A stretch of 30,102 nucleotides of DNA. Source: Oopsacas minuta. Its lineage: Eukaryota; Porifera; Hexactinellida; Lyssacinosida; Leucopsacidae. Positions 1-10,966 of the stretch are shown piece after piece. A program made the position numbers and the translations under genes. The notes below the pieces were generated by a model, which did no database searches, was not told the origin of the DNA, and saw nothing but the letters and a program-made list of their open reading frames with translations. Location: positions 1 to 30,102 of the forward strand of contig JAKMXF010000094.1 of the NCBI GenBank assembly GCA_024704765.1. The letters run 5' to 3'. Position 1 is the stretch's first letter, and each line of letters starts with the position of its first letter.

Positions 1-98
1 TAACAGAATATATACAAACCAGTAACGTTAATCAATCTAAATCATGAAAGATTTTGGTACGATATAAAGTTATGTGCCAGAACTTATTGGCCACCCTG
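1..98 (-). mobile_element. Terminal segment of a mariner/Tc1-like element (copy A, runs off window start)
   Basis: The 98 bases are identical, base for base, to 12769-12866, the transposase-5' side of the broken mariner copy further right. They end in the terminal inverted repeat, whose outer bases read CAGGGTGGCCAATAAG on the minus strand. A TA dinucleotide follows at 99-100, as expected for the TA target duplication of this superfamily. The strand is given by analogy with copy B, where the transposase reads on the minus strand away from this end, so any transposase would lie to the left of the window. Whether the missing part is full length or internally deleted cannot be seen. Confidence 0.85.
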
Positions 99-100
99 TA

Positions 101-1293
101 TAGAGGCTATGATTCGTCCAATTACTGACTAATGACATTCTATGGTTCGGATCAGTAATACACAAACATCCCATTCTGTGATTTCGATACAAATTCTCCT
201 GAAACACAACTTACAATCTCAAAATCAACTCCAGAGCTGGACTCTAACAATGTATCCACAACTAGTTCGGATTCTACATTACACTTAAGATTGTGAACCT
301 GGGGAATGGGAATGGTTCCTTAACTAAATATTCAAGCTAACAATACCATTAGCATCGAATTCCTTTCTTTGTTCAAATACTCAACTAATGAAAAAGCTCA
401 ATACCTATCCACTTAAACAGACATATATTTAACAAACATTTGATAAACTTAACTATGACCAGGTTGTGTTACGACTCACCACAAAACAAATTGCACTACA
501 CTCAACAAGCAATTGCTATAAGCAAAGGTGATGACATTAATGAAATGAAAACACTCAATTGAACATTATCAGTGAGTTGCAAATTCTAGATATATTTCTA
601 GCATTAGATATCCCATAGAATTTGGCGCTATCTACACACAACTGAGCTTCAGATGTGTTCAAAAATATAAGAAATCTTTTTCAAAATTGTCTTTATCAAT
701 ACAATTACTCCAATCGTCCTTCAAATTGTTATAAACGGTTAAAGCAGAGGCAGATGATGCCCACAAAATAAGGAACATATCGTCTCGTACCTTGAATTCA
801 AGTGCAAAGATATCTAGATTGCCAAATGATGAATCTAATATTGAACACTCAGCTACACTCTTACTTACATTTTTAACAACAATAGAAGTTATTATCGATC
901 TCTCGTAGATAAAGAAAGCTTAGTAAGGTTAAATCTCACTTATAACCGTTGATCTGAATCAAGGAGCTTGCTGTAGATTCCAAAGGGAATTTCTAGCGAA
1001 GCACCTCTGACAATGGACTGGATGTTACAGAATTTGTTGTTCGACTTTCAATAGTCTGCCTCTTGTTAGATTTTGCAAGAATAGACCTGTTTGCAAATGG
1101 ATTCCCAAATAGAATTAGAAATATTGGCACTAACAAACGCCTTGTTTATCAATGCCTCGAAAGAACGAAACGTTGAGACCATGAACCTAACCATTATCAT
1201 CAAATCCCTTGGTAATTCTAAAAATTAAGTAATTTAACTAACTCTATATAATTACGGAATGAATAACTTTAGGCAATTAACTTAAGTAATTAC
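101..1293. other. No gene recognised
   Basis: AT-rich sequence with frequent stops in all frames. I see no conserved domain, RNA gene or clear repeat here. It could hold introns of the gene suggested by the exon at 1294-1498, but no second exon was recognised. Confidence 0.5.
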
Positions 1294-1498
1294 CTTGTTC
1301 GTGATGAGTATCTTGATTTATTGTCATGGGTGCTGGATGGATCTCAATGCCGCCAAGGATGAGAAGAACAAATATGACGCAGGCACAAAGAGTAGACAGT
1401 AGGACAAACGAAGTCTCAATAAATAGAGCCAGAGAATCAAAAGATATTCCTGCGAAGTTTGAGCATGCCCCTAAAGAGTGCAAGCCAATACGAGCACG
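1294..1498 (-). CDS. Candidate internal exon of an unrecognised membrane protein
   Basis: On the minus strand an open frame of about 68 codons is bounded by plausible splice signals. Upstream is TTTCTCTCGAATTGTAG followed by CGTGCT, where the acceptor AG is part of an in-frame TAG. Downstream is CAAG followed by GTAATT as donor. The exon is 205 bases, so it would change phase. The translation starts near RARIGLHSLGAC and carries a strongly hydrophobic stretch around SFVLLSTLCACVIFVLLILG, typical of one membrane-spanning helix, then a polar tail with HPAPMTINQDTHHEQ. I do not recognise the family, and no neighbouring exon was found. The opposite-strand frame over the same bases looks like its shadow. 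This may be a real exon of a spliced gene or a chance open frame. Confidence 0.35.
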
Positions 1499-3004
1499 CT
1501 ACAATTCGAGAGAAATCATGTCACAGTAACATAAAATATGAAACAAATCAAAAAAGAGCAATGATATCAAAAAGATCGAACAATTGAAAATGAAGCGATG
1601 AGTATGAAAGAGCAAATAAAGCAGTAAATTCGAAAAAGAGCAAAAGAGCAAATCAAACACGAAAATTGTTCTGTTGGTTTAAGTGATTATATTTATCACC
1701 ATACGACAATAAGCAGATTTAGTTGTGCAGGAATAAAATTTGATATGTTATTACCGGAGAAAATACCGTAAGATTGACGTAAATGTTACTCAAATTACGT
1801 ATCACTTGTATGATTAAGAATTAAGTTTAGCAGTGACTCAAAATGATAATGAACCCTTCAAAATATATTAGCATCAAATGTTGAAAAACATTACTAAGGA
1901 CTCATGTTGTTTCTCAGGAAATTGAATATAATTAGAAGGAAGTTATGTATAAAATTTGAAGTGTTTCTGATGAGAAATAACTTCAATAATTGATCTCAAA
2001 GTTAGAATTCGAAATACACAAATACCTGAGAATTTATCGATTTTTGCAGGCCGTTGCTGGTGATAATTCCCAGTGTATCACGAAAATATCGATATTGTCA
2101 TAAACGTCTATATCTCAACTATCGATTAGCATAAAAATAATTGAAATTTAGTCAGATTTAGAGTAAGAATCATGAGTTTCAACTGACCCTACTTTATATT
2201 GAATATGATTCATTCCCTACCACTCTCACTCGCGATTTAAATTTGAATTCCTCTAGCTCACCGGGTTGTTATTATATTTAATGAAATTTAATTTTCATAA
2301 ACGTCCATGCCACTAAAGTATACCCTGAGATTTTTCAGAATCGAATTGTGACTTTTAGGTGCAAAATTCAATGGATTTGTGAACCTAACAATTCCAACCA
2401 AGAATGTATCTATAAAGTAAAATTTTTATAAATCAAAACATATTGTGTATAACGTCCAACTCTCTTCTTTCCAATGATACTAATTTCATTAAATCTGATG
2501 AGTAAAAATGAGTCAAATTAGTGAGTGAAGTGACCCTGATCGAATAGGTTGCTAACTTCACACTAGTTCTTAGACTACGTTATTATACCACCCAATATTG
2601 CTTACTCCCAATTAATTAACATTAAAGTTAGGTTGGGTCGTGCATCCCTGGTCCAATATACATAATCAGTTGTGAGGCCTTAAATGCTATCATTCTTTGA
2701 TAGTAGGTATTAATTTTGGTATCACGAAGCTATGACTCATCTGGGTTCACTAACTAGAGTAACCTATACGTGTTTTCAATCCGCCAGCCATGAGATGGAC
2801 TAAATAATGGTTCAAATTTAGAACGGAATGGGTATAACATTTGCTAAAACAATAATATATGTATAAGGTACGGAGAGCACTTATGGTTTGAGCAGACTAA
2901 AATATTACATCTCAAAATAATCACAAAAGTAAATTTCTAAATACAAATAGAATTGAAATTTTACACAATTTCATACTCAAGAACATCAGAGTAACTAATA
3001 AACA
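1499..3004. other. No gene recognised
   Basis: AT-rich intergenic sequence lying downstream (3') of the Rho gene. A TATCGATA octamer at 2087-2094 matches a known arthropod promoter motif core but has no gene next to it. No polyadenylation hexamer AATAAA was seen on the minus strand in the 130 bases after the Rho stop codon. Confidence 0.5.
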
Positions 3005-3586
3005 TTAGAAGAATGAACACCTTTTCTTCTTTTGAGATTTTTTAGATTTTAGAGCTGCAAGCGTAGCAGCCTCAAATACCTCCTTAACACCTTCCTTTGT
3101 CTTGGCAGAACACTCCAAAAAGTCATGTGCGCCTATACGTGAAGAAACAAGTCTCCCATTTTCACTACGAACAGGCTCCATTTTCTGTACTGCTAATTCT
3201 CTGATAGTATCGGAATTAAATCGCAAATCTTTTTTATTCCCAATGAGGATGATGGGAACTGTAGGACAGAAGTGGCGAACTTCTGGAACCCATTTTTCTT
3301 CAATATTTTCAAGAGAATCCGGGTTATCGATAGAATAACACATCAGAACAACATCAGTGTCAGGATATGAAAGAGGTCTCAGGCGATCATATTCTTCTTG
3401 ACCTGCAGTATCCCACAAAGCTAGTTCCACGCAACGATCATCAACTTCAATATCAGCAACGTAGTTTTCAAAAACAGTGGGAACATATATTTCGGGAAAT
3501 TGATCTTTAGAAAAGACAATCAGCAAACAAGTTTTTCCACAGGCACCATCACCAACGATGACAAGCTTTTTACGGATAGTAGACAT
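3005..3586 (-). CDS. Rho1: Rho-family small GTPase (RhoA/Rho1 type), intact single exon
   Basis: Predicted membrane-anchored molecular switch that cycles between GDP and GTP and controls actin and myosin through effectors such as Rho kinase and formins. At 193 residues it equals the usual RhoA length, and numbering runs in step. Visible motifs are the P-loop GDGACGKT (12-19), the switch I core VPTVFENY (35-42), DTAGQ (59-63) with the catalytic Gln63, NKKD (117-120) and SAK (160-162). The Rho insert helix lies near 123-137. A lysine-rich tail ends in CSFF, a CAAX box whose final Phe suggests geranylgeranylation. The first 45 residues are almost canonical, while the second half is clearly diverged, for example in the insert region. 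There is no intron in the coding region. A candidate acceptor, GGTCCTAG, ends 3 bases before the ATG. It may be the main Rho1 gene or a diverged paralogue; all key residues are present, so it is probably functional. Confidence 0.95.
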   Translation of the reverse strand: MSTIRKKLVIVGDGACGKTCLLIVFSKDQFPEIYVPTVFENYVADIEVDDRCVELALWDTAGQEEYDRLRPLSYPDTDVVLMCYSIDNPDSLENIEEKWVPEVRHFCPTVPIILIGNKKDLRFNSDTIRELAVQKMEPVRSENGRLVSSRIGAHDFLECSAKTKEGVKEVFEAATLAALKSKKSQKKKRCSFF

Positions 3587-3592
3587 TAACTA
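3587..3592 (-). promoter_or_regulatory. Acceptor-like splice site just before the Rho ATG
   Basis: On the minus strand a T-rich stretch ends in GGTCCTAG and then TTA-ATG. A splice acceptor here would leave only three untranslated bases. It could serve a 5' UTR intron or a trans-spliced leader; by itself such a match is common in AT-rich DNA. Confidence 0.3.
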
Positions 3593-3690
3593 GGACCAAC
3601 AATAGTAAAAGATAATAACTATTCAAAGAATCAGAAAAAATACAATTATTAACGGATAGATGTCGCTATGTGGATACAATTCTTTATGAA

Positions 3691-4139
3691 CAAGGGCGTA
3701 GGCAGGTTGGACAAAGCGGGCGTTTTTAGGGCCTGCGGTATTACTGCAGCCCAATATATATAGTCAGGCTCGGATTGGAGAAGTCCTACTGTATCAATCA
3801 TATGATTGGAAATTCGGTACAACTAAATCCAAAGAACAATATTATGTCCAAAATATAATTTAAACATAAGGGTTCCTCAAAAGCAATAAGTAAAATTATT
3901 TGTAGAGTAAGGGATGATTATCATGAACCCCTAGGCGACCATAAATTGAGTTTACGATAAGCAGAATCCAAAATAAGCGAGCCTGACAATATAGAATGGT
4001 AGAAGTATAGTGGAACATCAATAATCAATGTAATCAAACCAATAATAAAGTGCCCTGTAGCAGGGCTTGAGGCAGGGTCCGCAACTTAAATGTCGGGGTC
4101 TGTCGGCAGGCCCCTGGCCGACCCTTAGCTACGCCCCTG
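3691..4139. mobile_element. Non-autonomous hAT-like element
   Basis: The left edge starts CAAGGGCGTAGGCAGG and the right edge, read on the minus strand, starts CAGGGGCGTAGCTAAG. These are imperfect inverted ends of the CA(A/G)GGGCGTAG type seen in hAT transposons. Just inside both ends the sequence is GC-rich (multiple GGCC, CCTGC and GGGTCC), in contrast to the AT-rich interior and flanks. The length is about 450 bases and there is no transposase frame. The 8 bases on each side (TTTATGAA and CGTATAAA) agree at five positions, so the target duplication is weak or decayed. The call rests on the end structure only. Confidence 0.5.
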
Positions 4140-7077
4140 CGTATAAATAGGAAGTTTCCAATTCAAGTATGTATTTTTATTCATGCTCAGCAAAATGTTT
4201 AGCTTACCTAGCCAAAAAAGATGCCGTTCCCCGGTAAGCCAAATGCAGTTCTATGGAAATTGATGCATTCTGAAATATTTTCCCTTATTCCGATCATCAT
4301 TTATGCACAAAAAGCGAGATCCTTTATTCTCAAATAGCACTTCCTGAGTATTCTTAGGGACTGTTCGGAGAAAATTGCATGATAAAATTCGATTTGGCCG
4401 ATAAATTTCTAGCGCATTCAGTTTATCCAAAAAATATCACAGTGGGAAATATCGCAAATATAATTTGTTGTTACTGTTTTGATTATTATACTATTCGATA
4501 TCCATACATATCCACATTTTTAGTATTTCCCAGCTGTTAACATTTCGTCGTGGCTATTAAATTTGAAATTTAAAATATTTGACTGCATCCAAGTAATGGA
4601 GATATAGACTAAAGTTTAGAATTACTAATCATAATTATACAATTTATAGTACACTCTCTCTATATACCTATTCTCGTTTGTATAAATATACACTGTATTT
4701 ACTGATTTTGGCAGAATTAGAATATACAAACCATAATTTTAGACTAATAATTACTTACGATATAAATCATTGCCTTTATATTTCATCGAATACTGTACTG
4801 TCAGTGTCGTAAAAATACTAAAATTACAATCTGCACAGACAGTTTAATATAGTAATCAAGAGGTAACAAAGAATGTTCAATTTTTGGACTTGGGCCCCCC
4901 TCTACTGATACACTACTAGGCCATATTATATAAAAATTCTTTTGGCAAAACCAATTGGGATATATGCCATTCTATTTATACTACATAATACCAGCAAATC
5001 GTCAAATGTAACTCGGATATAACACAACTATCTTACTCTTGCTGTTTGTTTGTTTGTCCGCTGTCAGCGAAATGATATATTGTTGTAAATTTAAACCGAA
5101 TTTCTCAATTATGAGTAGAACTATCTATGTATAGTTGTTTTATAGACTTGCTCTCAGCGACTACACTAAAACTACCGTTAGGACGAATTGATTCTTTTCC
5201 CAGTATAGGTTGAAATTAATTTAGTACAAAATTCCACTTATAACGAAATGAAAACGGTGTCCTACAGTAGATTGCATTACTGAACAATGATACCGACGTG
5301 GTCGCATCAATTTGGATAATAATCGACACCTCATGGCGAAAGGGGAAGTTCGTCGCAAAGCGATCAACCCAATAACAGTTCTAGAATATTTCTAAAATGA
5401 ACTAGAGACCTCAGGCCAATTAAAATTGAATTTTGATGGTAGTGGAACCTACATAAAACGAAATCTTGTACAATCCGAAGGCCTCTATAATCCAACAGTG
5501 TTCTGTACTGAAATAAGTTCCAAGAATACATATTCACTTGTTTAATCCGGCTATTTGCTGAGCCGAAATTTTTGCAGATCTGAACGATGGCGGTTTATGC
5601 AGATTCCACGGTATCAAGTTTTTGCCATGAGACGATATGATTGTCAAAGCTTTAAGCTACCCAACTTTATATAATTATGTCAACATTGAGAATTACGGTG
5701 CTAAATATATATTCAGTCACCTCTTAACTGTTTACACCTTTAGAGATAAAGACATTAAATTTGACATTTATGCTTTTAGTGACACCTAGTTATGCATCTG
5801 ACATTTGAAATTCAATATACAAGTTGGTTATTCTTTGGTTTACACTGAAGGCAGTATTTTCGAGAATATTTGCAATTTATTTAGGTCATGTAAAAAAAAT
5901 TACTTATTCTCATCAGGAATTTCTTACGAAACTCGGACGGAGGAATATATTGTATTTTATGTAAATAGGCCAAGTCAATATGAAAATATTTTGACCCTTC
6001 GATTATCTCATCACATTCCCTCTGGGAATAAAATATTGAATTATTCAACTATACAAGTAGTAATATGTGGATTGCACAATATTTGAGCAAAGAATTATGC
6101 ATAATTTGGAAAAATACAAATACAATCTTTCTGGATGGGGCACTAAATATGAGACGGAGGGGGTGAAAAAAGTTTATTACAATACATGGCCTATTTCTAA
6201 TTAATGCGAAATTACCGCGTTAGTGAGGTTACCAATGCCCAATCAACTGCCATTTTAAGCCACTGTGTCAAATATATGAGTAGGTCATGACTGTAATACA
6301 CATAAACATAATTAAATATTCACAATAAGTTGTTGACAATACCAGAATTGGAATGATCGTACTCGTTTACCATAGCGTAAGTGTTGAAAGCAAGTTTCAG
6401 AGGCTATTTAGAAATGTGTCAACTGTATCCACCTAAACAACAAATATTCAATATCAGGGCGTAGTGTAGGGGGAGGAGCGGATCCACTACTGGGAACCTG
6501 TGAAATACATTTCTACAATCTAACATATACATTGGCTATGCATAAAAAATGGTTTTTCAATATCCATACATGTTGGAATTACGTCTTATTTATATACAGT
6601 CAATGACATAAGTTTTGGATAACCAAGGTAATTGGCGAAATTATGACGTCATTATCATATTTCTAGATAGTTGAAAAATCACATTATTAACCACTGCTCA
6701 TCCAATATAAATGATAGAAATTTGTAGTTTGAATCAGAGGTGCCTCTCAATATACCACACATTTAGACGTCATGATTCTGACCAATAGCTAACTCAACAT
6801 GGGATTATTACGTGATCATGACTGTACAAAAAGTTAAATTTCAAATTTATGAGAAATTCATATTATTCGAGTCACGAATTGCCCAAATGACTAAGGTAAA
6901 GCCAAGTAAGAGTTCCAGTATCCCCAAAAAGGCCATTAAATGGAATTTGGGCGAACAATGGATAATAACATATTTCACAAAAAATGAACTCGTCACGTAG
7001 TGCTGAGTATATCCAGTCGCGTAGCGACCAAAAGCATGAAGAAAAGTAGCTATATAATAATTAAACCAACAAAGGCC
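4140..7077. other. No gene recognised
   Basis: Nearly 3 kb of AT-rich sequence. Short open frames (93 codons at 5805-6086 and 62 codons at 6812-7000, plus strand) have no recognisable domain and are of a length expected by chance. Short GC-rich patches at about 4889-4912 (GGGCCCCCCTCTACTG) and 6455-6500 (CAGGGCGTAGTGTAGG) resemble hAT termini but no partner end was found for either. Confidence 0.5.
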
Positions 7078-7110
7078 CTAAGCTGTTGCGCAGCGACCTA
7101 GCAAGCGAAG
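7078..7110 (+). repeat. Dispersed GC-rich repeat, copy 1
   Basis: A 33-base unit starting CTAAGCTGTTGCGCAGCGA matches, with two mismatches, the minus strand of 20600-20632. It is unusually GC-rich for this window. A related patch, GTCGCGTAGCGAC, lies 60 bases upstream and is itself an inverted repeat. The function is unknown; it may be part of a mobile-element family. Confidence 0.7.
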
Positions 7111-9481
7111 AGCCCTAATTAGAAAAAATACTGTACCATCTTGAATAATACTTTTAGTTGAATACAAATCAAAATAAACATACTGAACACTGATATTTTA
7201 GATAACCAGCAACCTTTGGTTTCCCACAGTTCATATACATCCATAATAATGATGTAAACATTTTGGCAAATTCAACCCAGGGGAAAGTGAATTTCGTGCA
7301 TTTTTGAGTGGTGGTTGTCTGGTAATTTGCCAATACATCGCAAGTGAAAACTATTCAATCACATCGAATCAAAGTTTAACCACCAGATTCCTATCAGCAA
7401 AAAGATTCTAACAATTTGATGGGTCACTTCACTGGGCATTAGGATCTTTACTTTTGAGAGGTTGTCATTAGAACTACTCTACCTTTGGAGAGTTGTAAAT
7501 AGTTGTATGCACTAATGATGTTATTGTCGAGTATTTTACCTTATGTAAAGAGACATTTGCACCTTGGATTTTGTTCCGGCGTATTTTAATGCACTATTCG
7601 AGTTTTTGTCGAGCGTAATTACTATTGGTCTGTGGCCGTTTGGTTTGTGACCGATTTGGGTTTGGTTTTGGCCGTACTGACAAGAAATTAAGGACAGCCC
7701 TCCGAAAAGAGAGCATAACAACAGACAACCCTCTCCACAGGAACGTTGGTATTTTCCTAGCTTTGGAAAATTATAACTATGAATTACCCAGTTCAGTGAC
7801 AAATATCAACAATAAATTTCTAATAAAACTTACCTAATGAAGATAGAATTTTGTCAATTCTTAGGGAAATTCAAGAAAAAAGTCTCATTTAGCGGGTGTT
7901 TAGATAAAAGTCGGGCAGGAGCCGATTTCATTTTAAATTTCTTTGGAAAAGATGCAGAGACTTCGTCTCTGCATTTTCTATTAACCAAATACTGCCGGAA
8001 AATGTGTGATTTGATGATGTCAAAAAGGTACTAAAATCTCGTTTTAGGTGAGAGAATGGGTTAAAATGAGCTGAAATTTTTATTGTTCCTTTCATTACGA
8101 ACGTAATTTTCTGCTGTAATCGGATAATGATTTTAACCGGAAATCATCTGCAGTATCACTCTTTGATTGTAGCACCCGATTCATAGTTTTATAGCACAGT
8201 GAGAGTTCGAGGTCTCGAGGTGGTGATTCCCATACTATTCAGAACAGTTGACAACCTGATATCATCTGATCACTGGAACAGGACCGTTCGGATTAGTTAG
8301 AGTGTGTATCTCATTCAACCACAAGTTACATTCCATTCGTTTTGATAGGATAAGACGTACACTCAGATATTACGTACTAATTTTTGGTTCCCAAAAGGGT
8401 ATACAATATCGGATTCCACTGTAATTTTGTTTGATACCTCATTCGATATTAGGCCTTTTAATTGCTAACCAATTTTACCATAGCTAACCAATGCAGAGAA
8501 AATAATAGTTCATTATTTATAGATATACTTTTGCCTAAGATGGGTTCCAAACTGATTTGGCGGTGGGGCCTACTAATGTAGATACAGCACTGCATGCACT
8601 TAGTTATATGATGAGGAATTTTGTACGAAATTTCATAATGGAGAGCCGGCCAAACTGTACTTCTAGGGTCAAGAAATTAAGCCTTATTGCAGATGAGATA
8701 TTGAGATTCTGAAGTTAGAGATATCAAATGATGGGAAAGTGTCAAAACTTTCAAATAAACCTAGAATTGAAGGTAATATATCACGTAACTTGTGTATTTT
8801 GAAAGTTATGACCACATTAAGTCAAATCAGGTTCCATACCAACGCATGCATATATACGCATTACATACATTTCTTGCGCATCTTTGGGTTTTCCCATTTA
8901 GAGGGTATATCACATGCATAATCAAGAATACTTAATAGTTTGAAACTAGCTTGAAAAGAGGAATTTTGTGAATAGAAATACACAATTACAATGTGTAATA
9001 ATGCCAAGATATTTATAAATGTGAGTTATAGTTAATGGTCTTTCCATAGGCTACTAATACCTCCAGAATGTCCTAGGCGTATGTATAAAATAGGCTCTAA
9101 TAATACATATGCGCTTTTCCCCATGGAAACGAAAATATATAATTAGTGAACAAGCTTTATAATACTTAGATCATCGATAACTAAAACTTATTTTAAGCTA
9201 AATATTTAGTTGCCCAGCAAAGAGTGAAATGTTAGTTGAAAAATCAAATTGTCAATTCTTTTCATGTTTGTAATATATGGTATTTGTCAAGAATTTTACT
9301 TTCATGAATTATCTGTCAATTGTACATGTGCTATGATATATTATATTGAAAAAAACTATTTTAGGGTTACTTCTTACTGGGAGTAATTCGTATAAATACA
9401 TGGCATCAAATTTGTTTGATTTGAATATTGTGAAGAGTATTCACGGGATAGCAATAGAGACTCAATATCCAGAGACGTAAA
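7111..9481. other. No gene recognised
   Basis: AT-rich intergenic sequence ahead of the Tim23-like gene's 3' end. It contains a perfect hairpin at 7952-7974, listed separately. Open frames here (for example 7536-7802 minus and 7837-8034 plus) show no domain. Confidence 0.5.
7952..7974. repeat. Perfect 10-bp inverted repeat (hairpin)
   Basis: ATGCAGAGAC, the loop TTC, then GTCTCTGCAT form a perfect 10-base-pair stem with a three-base loop. It is a stronger and more GC-rich palindrome than its surroundings. No gene lies next to it, so a terminator or RNA-processing role has no support. Confidence 0.8.
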
Positions 9482-10069
9482 TTAAATAGAATCATCAAAT
9501 AAGTGATAACATCCGACAACAATTCCACCAAAGAAGCCTGCTATAACAGTTGCACGAAGAGATTTGGTACAACGCCATAATGTCCCAGCAAATATTGCAG
9601 CAAAAACTTTGTTGAGATTATCTTGATTATTTCTGAATCTACGGATAATCTGTTCACTGAAAGCGAAATACATCGACAATATTCCAAGGTTATTTCCGAA
9701 TAAAGGTCCACGACGTGTAATAGAGTTGAGCATTGCTGTAATTCTTACCTTTCGGCTAGCATCTTGTAATCGAAATAAAGCTATACAACCTTCAACAATA
9801 CCCCAAGAACCGCCAAGAGCTAGGCCTGTAATATAGCCACTACCAGTTATATAAGTTAATCTCAAAGTAAAAGGGCGAGATCTTGAAGTGTCAAGTTGAA
9901 AAATATATTCTGGTTTGGAAGGGATAATATTTGTATTAAAGTGATAAGGCATAATAGGAGATACCATGTTTATTGAACCTCTTGTACTGTCCAGAACATT
10001 TGTATCATGAAGAGAGGAATTATCATTTGAAAACGGTAATTCTGCTAAATCAATCTCTTCACTTCCCAT
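9482..10069 (-). CDS. Tim23: Tim23-type mitochondrial inner-membrane translocase subunit, intact single exon
   Basis: Predicted channel component of the TIM23 complex, which passes presequence-bearing proteins across the mitochondrial inner membrane. The 195 residues are close to animal Tim23 lengths (about 200). The order fits the family: a hydrophilic N-terminal domain (1-70, including SPIMPYHF, comparable to the SPYL region of Tim23), then four predicted membrane segments near 73-95, 121-138, 152-166 and 173-190. The family signature is visible at 114-136, with LNSITRRGPLFGNNLG followed by YFAF. The second and fourth helices are rich in glycine (FFGGIVVG). There is no intron, stop or frameshift. 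An acceptor-like TTTAG ends 12 bases before the ATG. It is well diverged from vertebrate Tim23, so it may be the main gene or a fast-evolving paralogue. Tim17 is less likely because of the long N-terminal domain. Confidence 0.9.
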   Translation of the reverse strand: MGSEEIDLAELPFSNDNSSLHDTNVLDSTRGSINMVSPIMPYHFNTNIIPSKPEYIFQLDTSRSRPFTLRLTYITGSGYITGLALGGSWGIVEGCIALFRLQDASRKVRITAMLNSITRRGPLFGNNLGILSMYFAFSEQIIRRFRNNQDNLNKVFAAIFAGTLWRCTKSLRATVIAGFFGGIVVGCYHLFDDSI

Positions 10070-10090
10070 TAATTAAATTACCTAAATATA
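10070..10090 (-). promoter_or_regulatory. Acceptor-like splice site just before the Tim23 ATG
   Basis: On the minus strand TTTTCTTCTATATTTAG is followed by GTAATTTAATTA and the ATG. The pyrimidine-rich run and AG suit a 3' splice site, leaving a 12-base leader. Confidence 0.35.
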
Positions 10091-10451
10091 GAAGAAAACT
10101 ATGGCATAATTACACTGTATTCCTACAAGGTGAAATAAAAGTTAGGAAATTGGAACTGAACAATTATAGCTGGAGGACGCCTTTCACCTTTTGAGAACAA
10201 TCTGTAAACTGGTATGGCGTTTTCACACAATATAATATGGCCCAAATCCCAGTAAAATTATTGTCCAAAAACGCAAATATTTTTAAATAACCTCGATTTT
10301 GCGGACAAACCCTGAAATATTCCTCCTATACAAGACAAAGGCACCCAGAACTTGATATCCATATCCATGAGTTAGGTCATAACTTCAAATAATGATGAAA
10401 AGTTACAACCAAATATTATTGAGGTGTGAGTAACGAAATATAAGTAATCAG
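10091..10451. other. No gene recognised
   Basis: Upstream region of the Tim23-like gene; AT-rich, with no recognisable promoter element. Confidence 0.5.
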
Positions 10452-10966
10452 GATCAACAACAATTAGTGCATTTGTCGAACACGAAATTAAGGATCGTAA
10501 TCAAGATTACTATAGGGCACAAAATGATCAGAGATCGTGATCGCGATCGTTGCTCACCAAAAAAGGATCAACTTCTATAGGGAGATGTTCTATTACTTAC
10601 GTCCATCCCCGCAATGCGAAATCTACCAGTCAGATTGTCATAAATTAGTAAATAAATTTGGGGTCTAGATTCTCAGAATTTCAAGTTACATCTGCCTAAA
10701 ACGATCGAAAATATGATCCAGATTTTAGTGAAAATGATCGCGATTTGCCATTCGATCACATTTTATACAATGATAGGCGATAACACTAGGCGACATTTTT
10801 CAACTTTTTCATTATTTTTTTCAAACAATTAATTGAGTTTACCTAATTTGACTATGCTGATTCCGAATTTGAAGTCAGAATTCACCCATCACGTCACACT
10901 TTTTTTCAAAAATTGAATGAAAATTTTACTCAAAAACGGTTGTATTAAGGGCGCTTGTGCCCTATT
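10452..10966. repeat. GATC-rich segment partly inside a short inverted repeat
   Basis: Eleven GATC tetramers occur between 10452 and about 10757, including the interleaved run GATCGTGATCGCGATCG, where roughly one is expected from the base composition. An 11-base inverted repeat, ATAGGGCACAA at 10512-10522 and TTGTGCCCTAT at 10956-10966, encloses most of them. This could be a decayed non-autonomous element with subterminal repeats. No target duplication was recognised. Confidence 0.35.

Noticed and set aside
5805-6086. 93-codon open frame on the plus strand
   Set aside because: It starts with TTG, has no recognisable domain or splice context, and its length is expected by chance in this much sequence.
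6455-6500. CAGGGCGTAGTGTAGG patch as a hAT terminus
   Set aside because: It resembles one end of the element at 3691-4139, but no partner end or target duplication was found.
7536-8034. Open frames on both strands around a G/T-rich tract
   Set aside because: Overlapping frames on opposite strands, biased composition, no domain.
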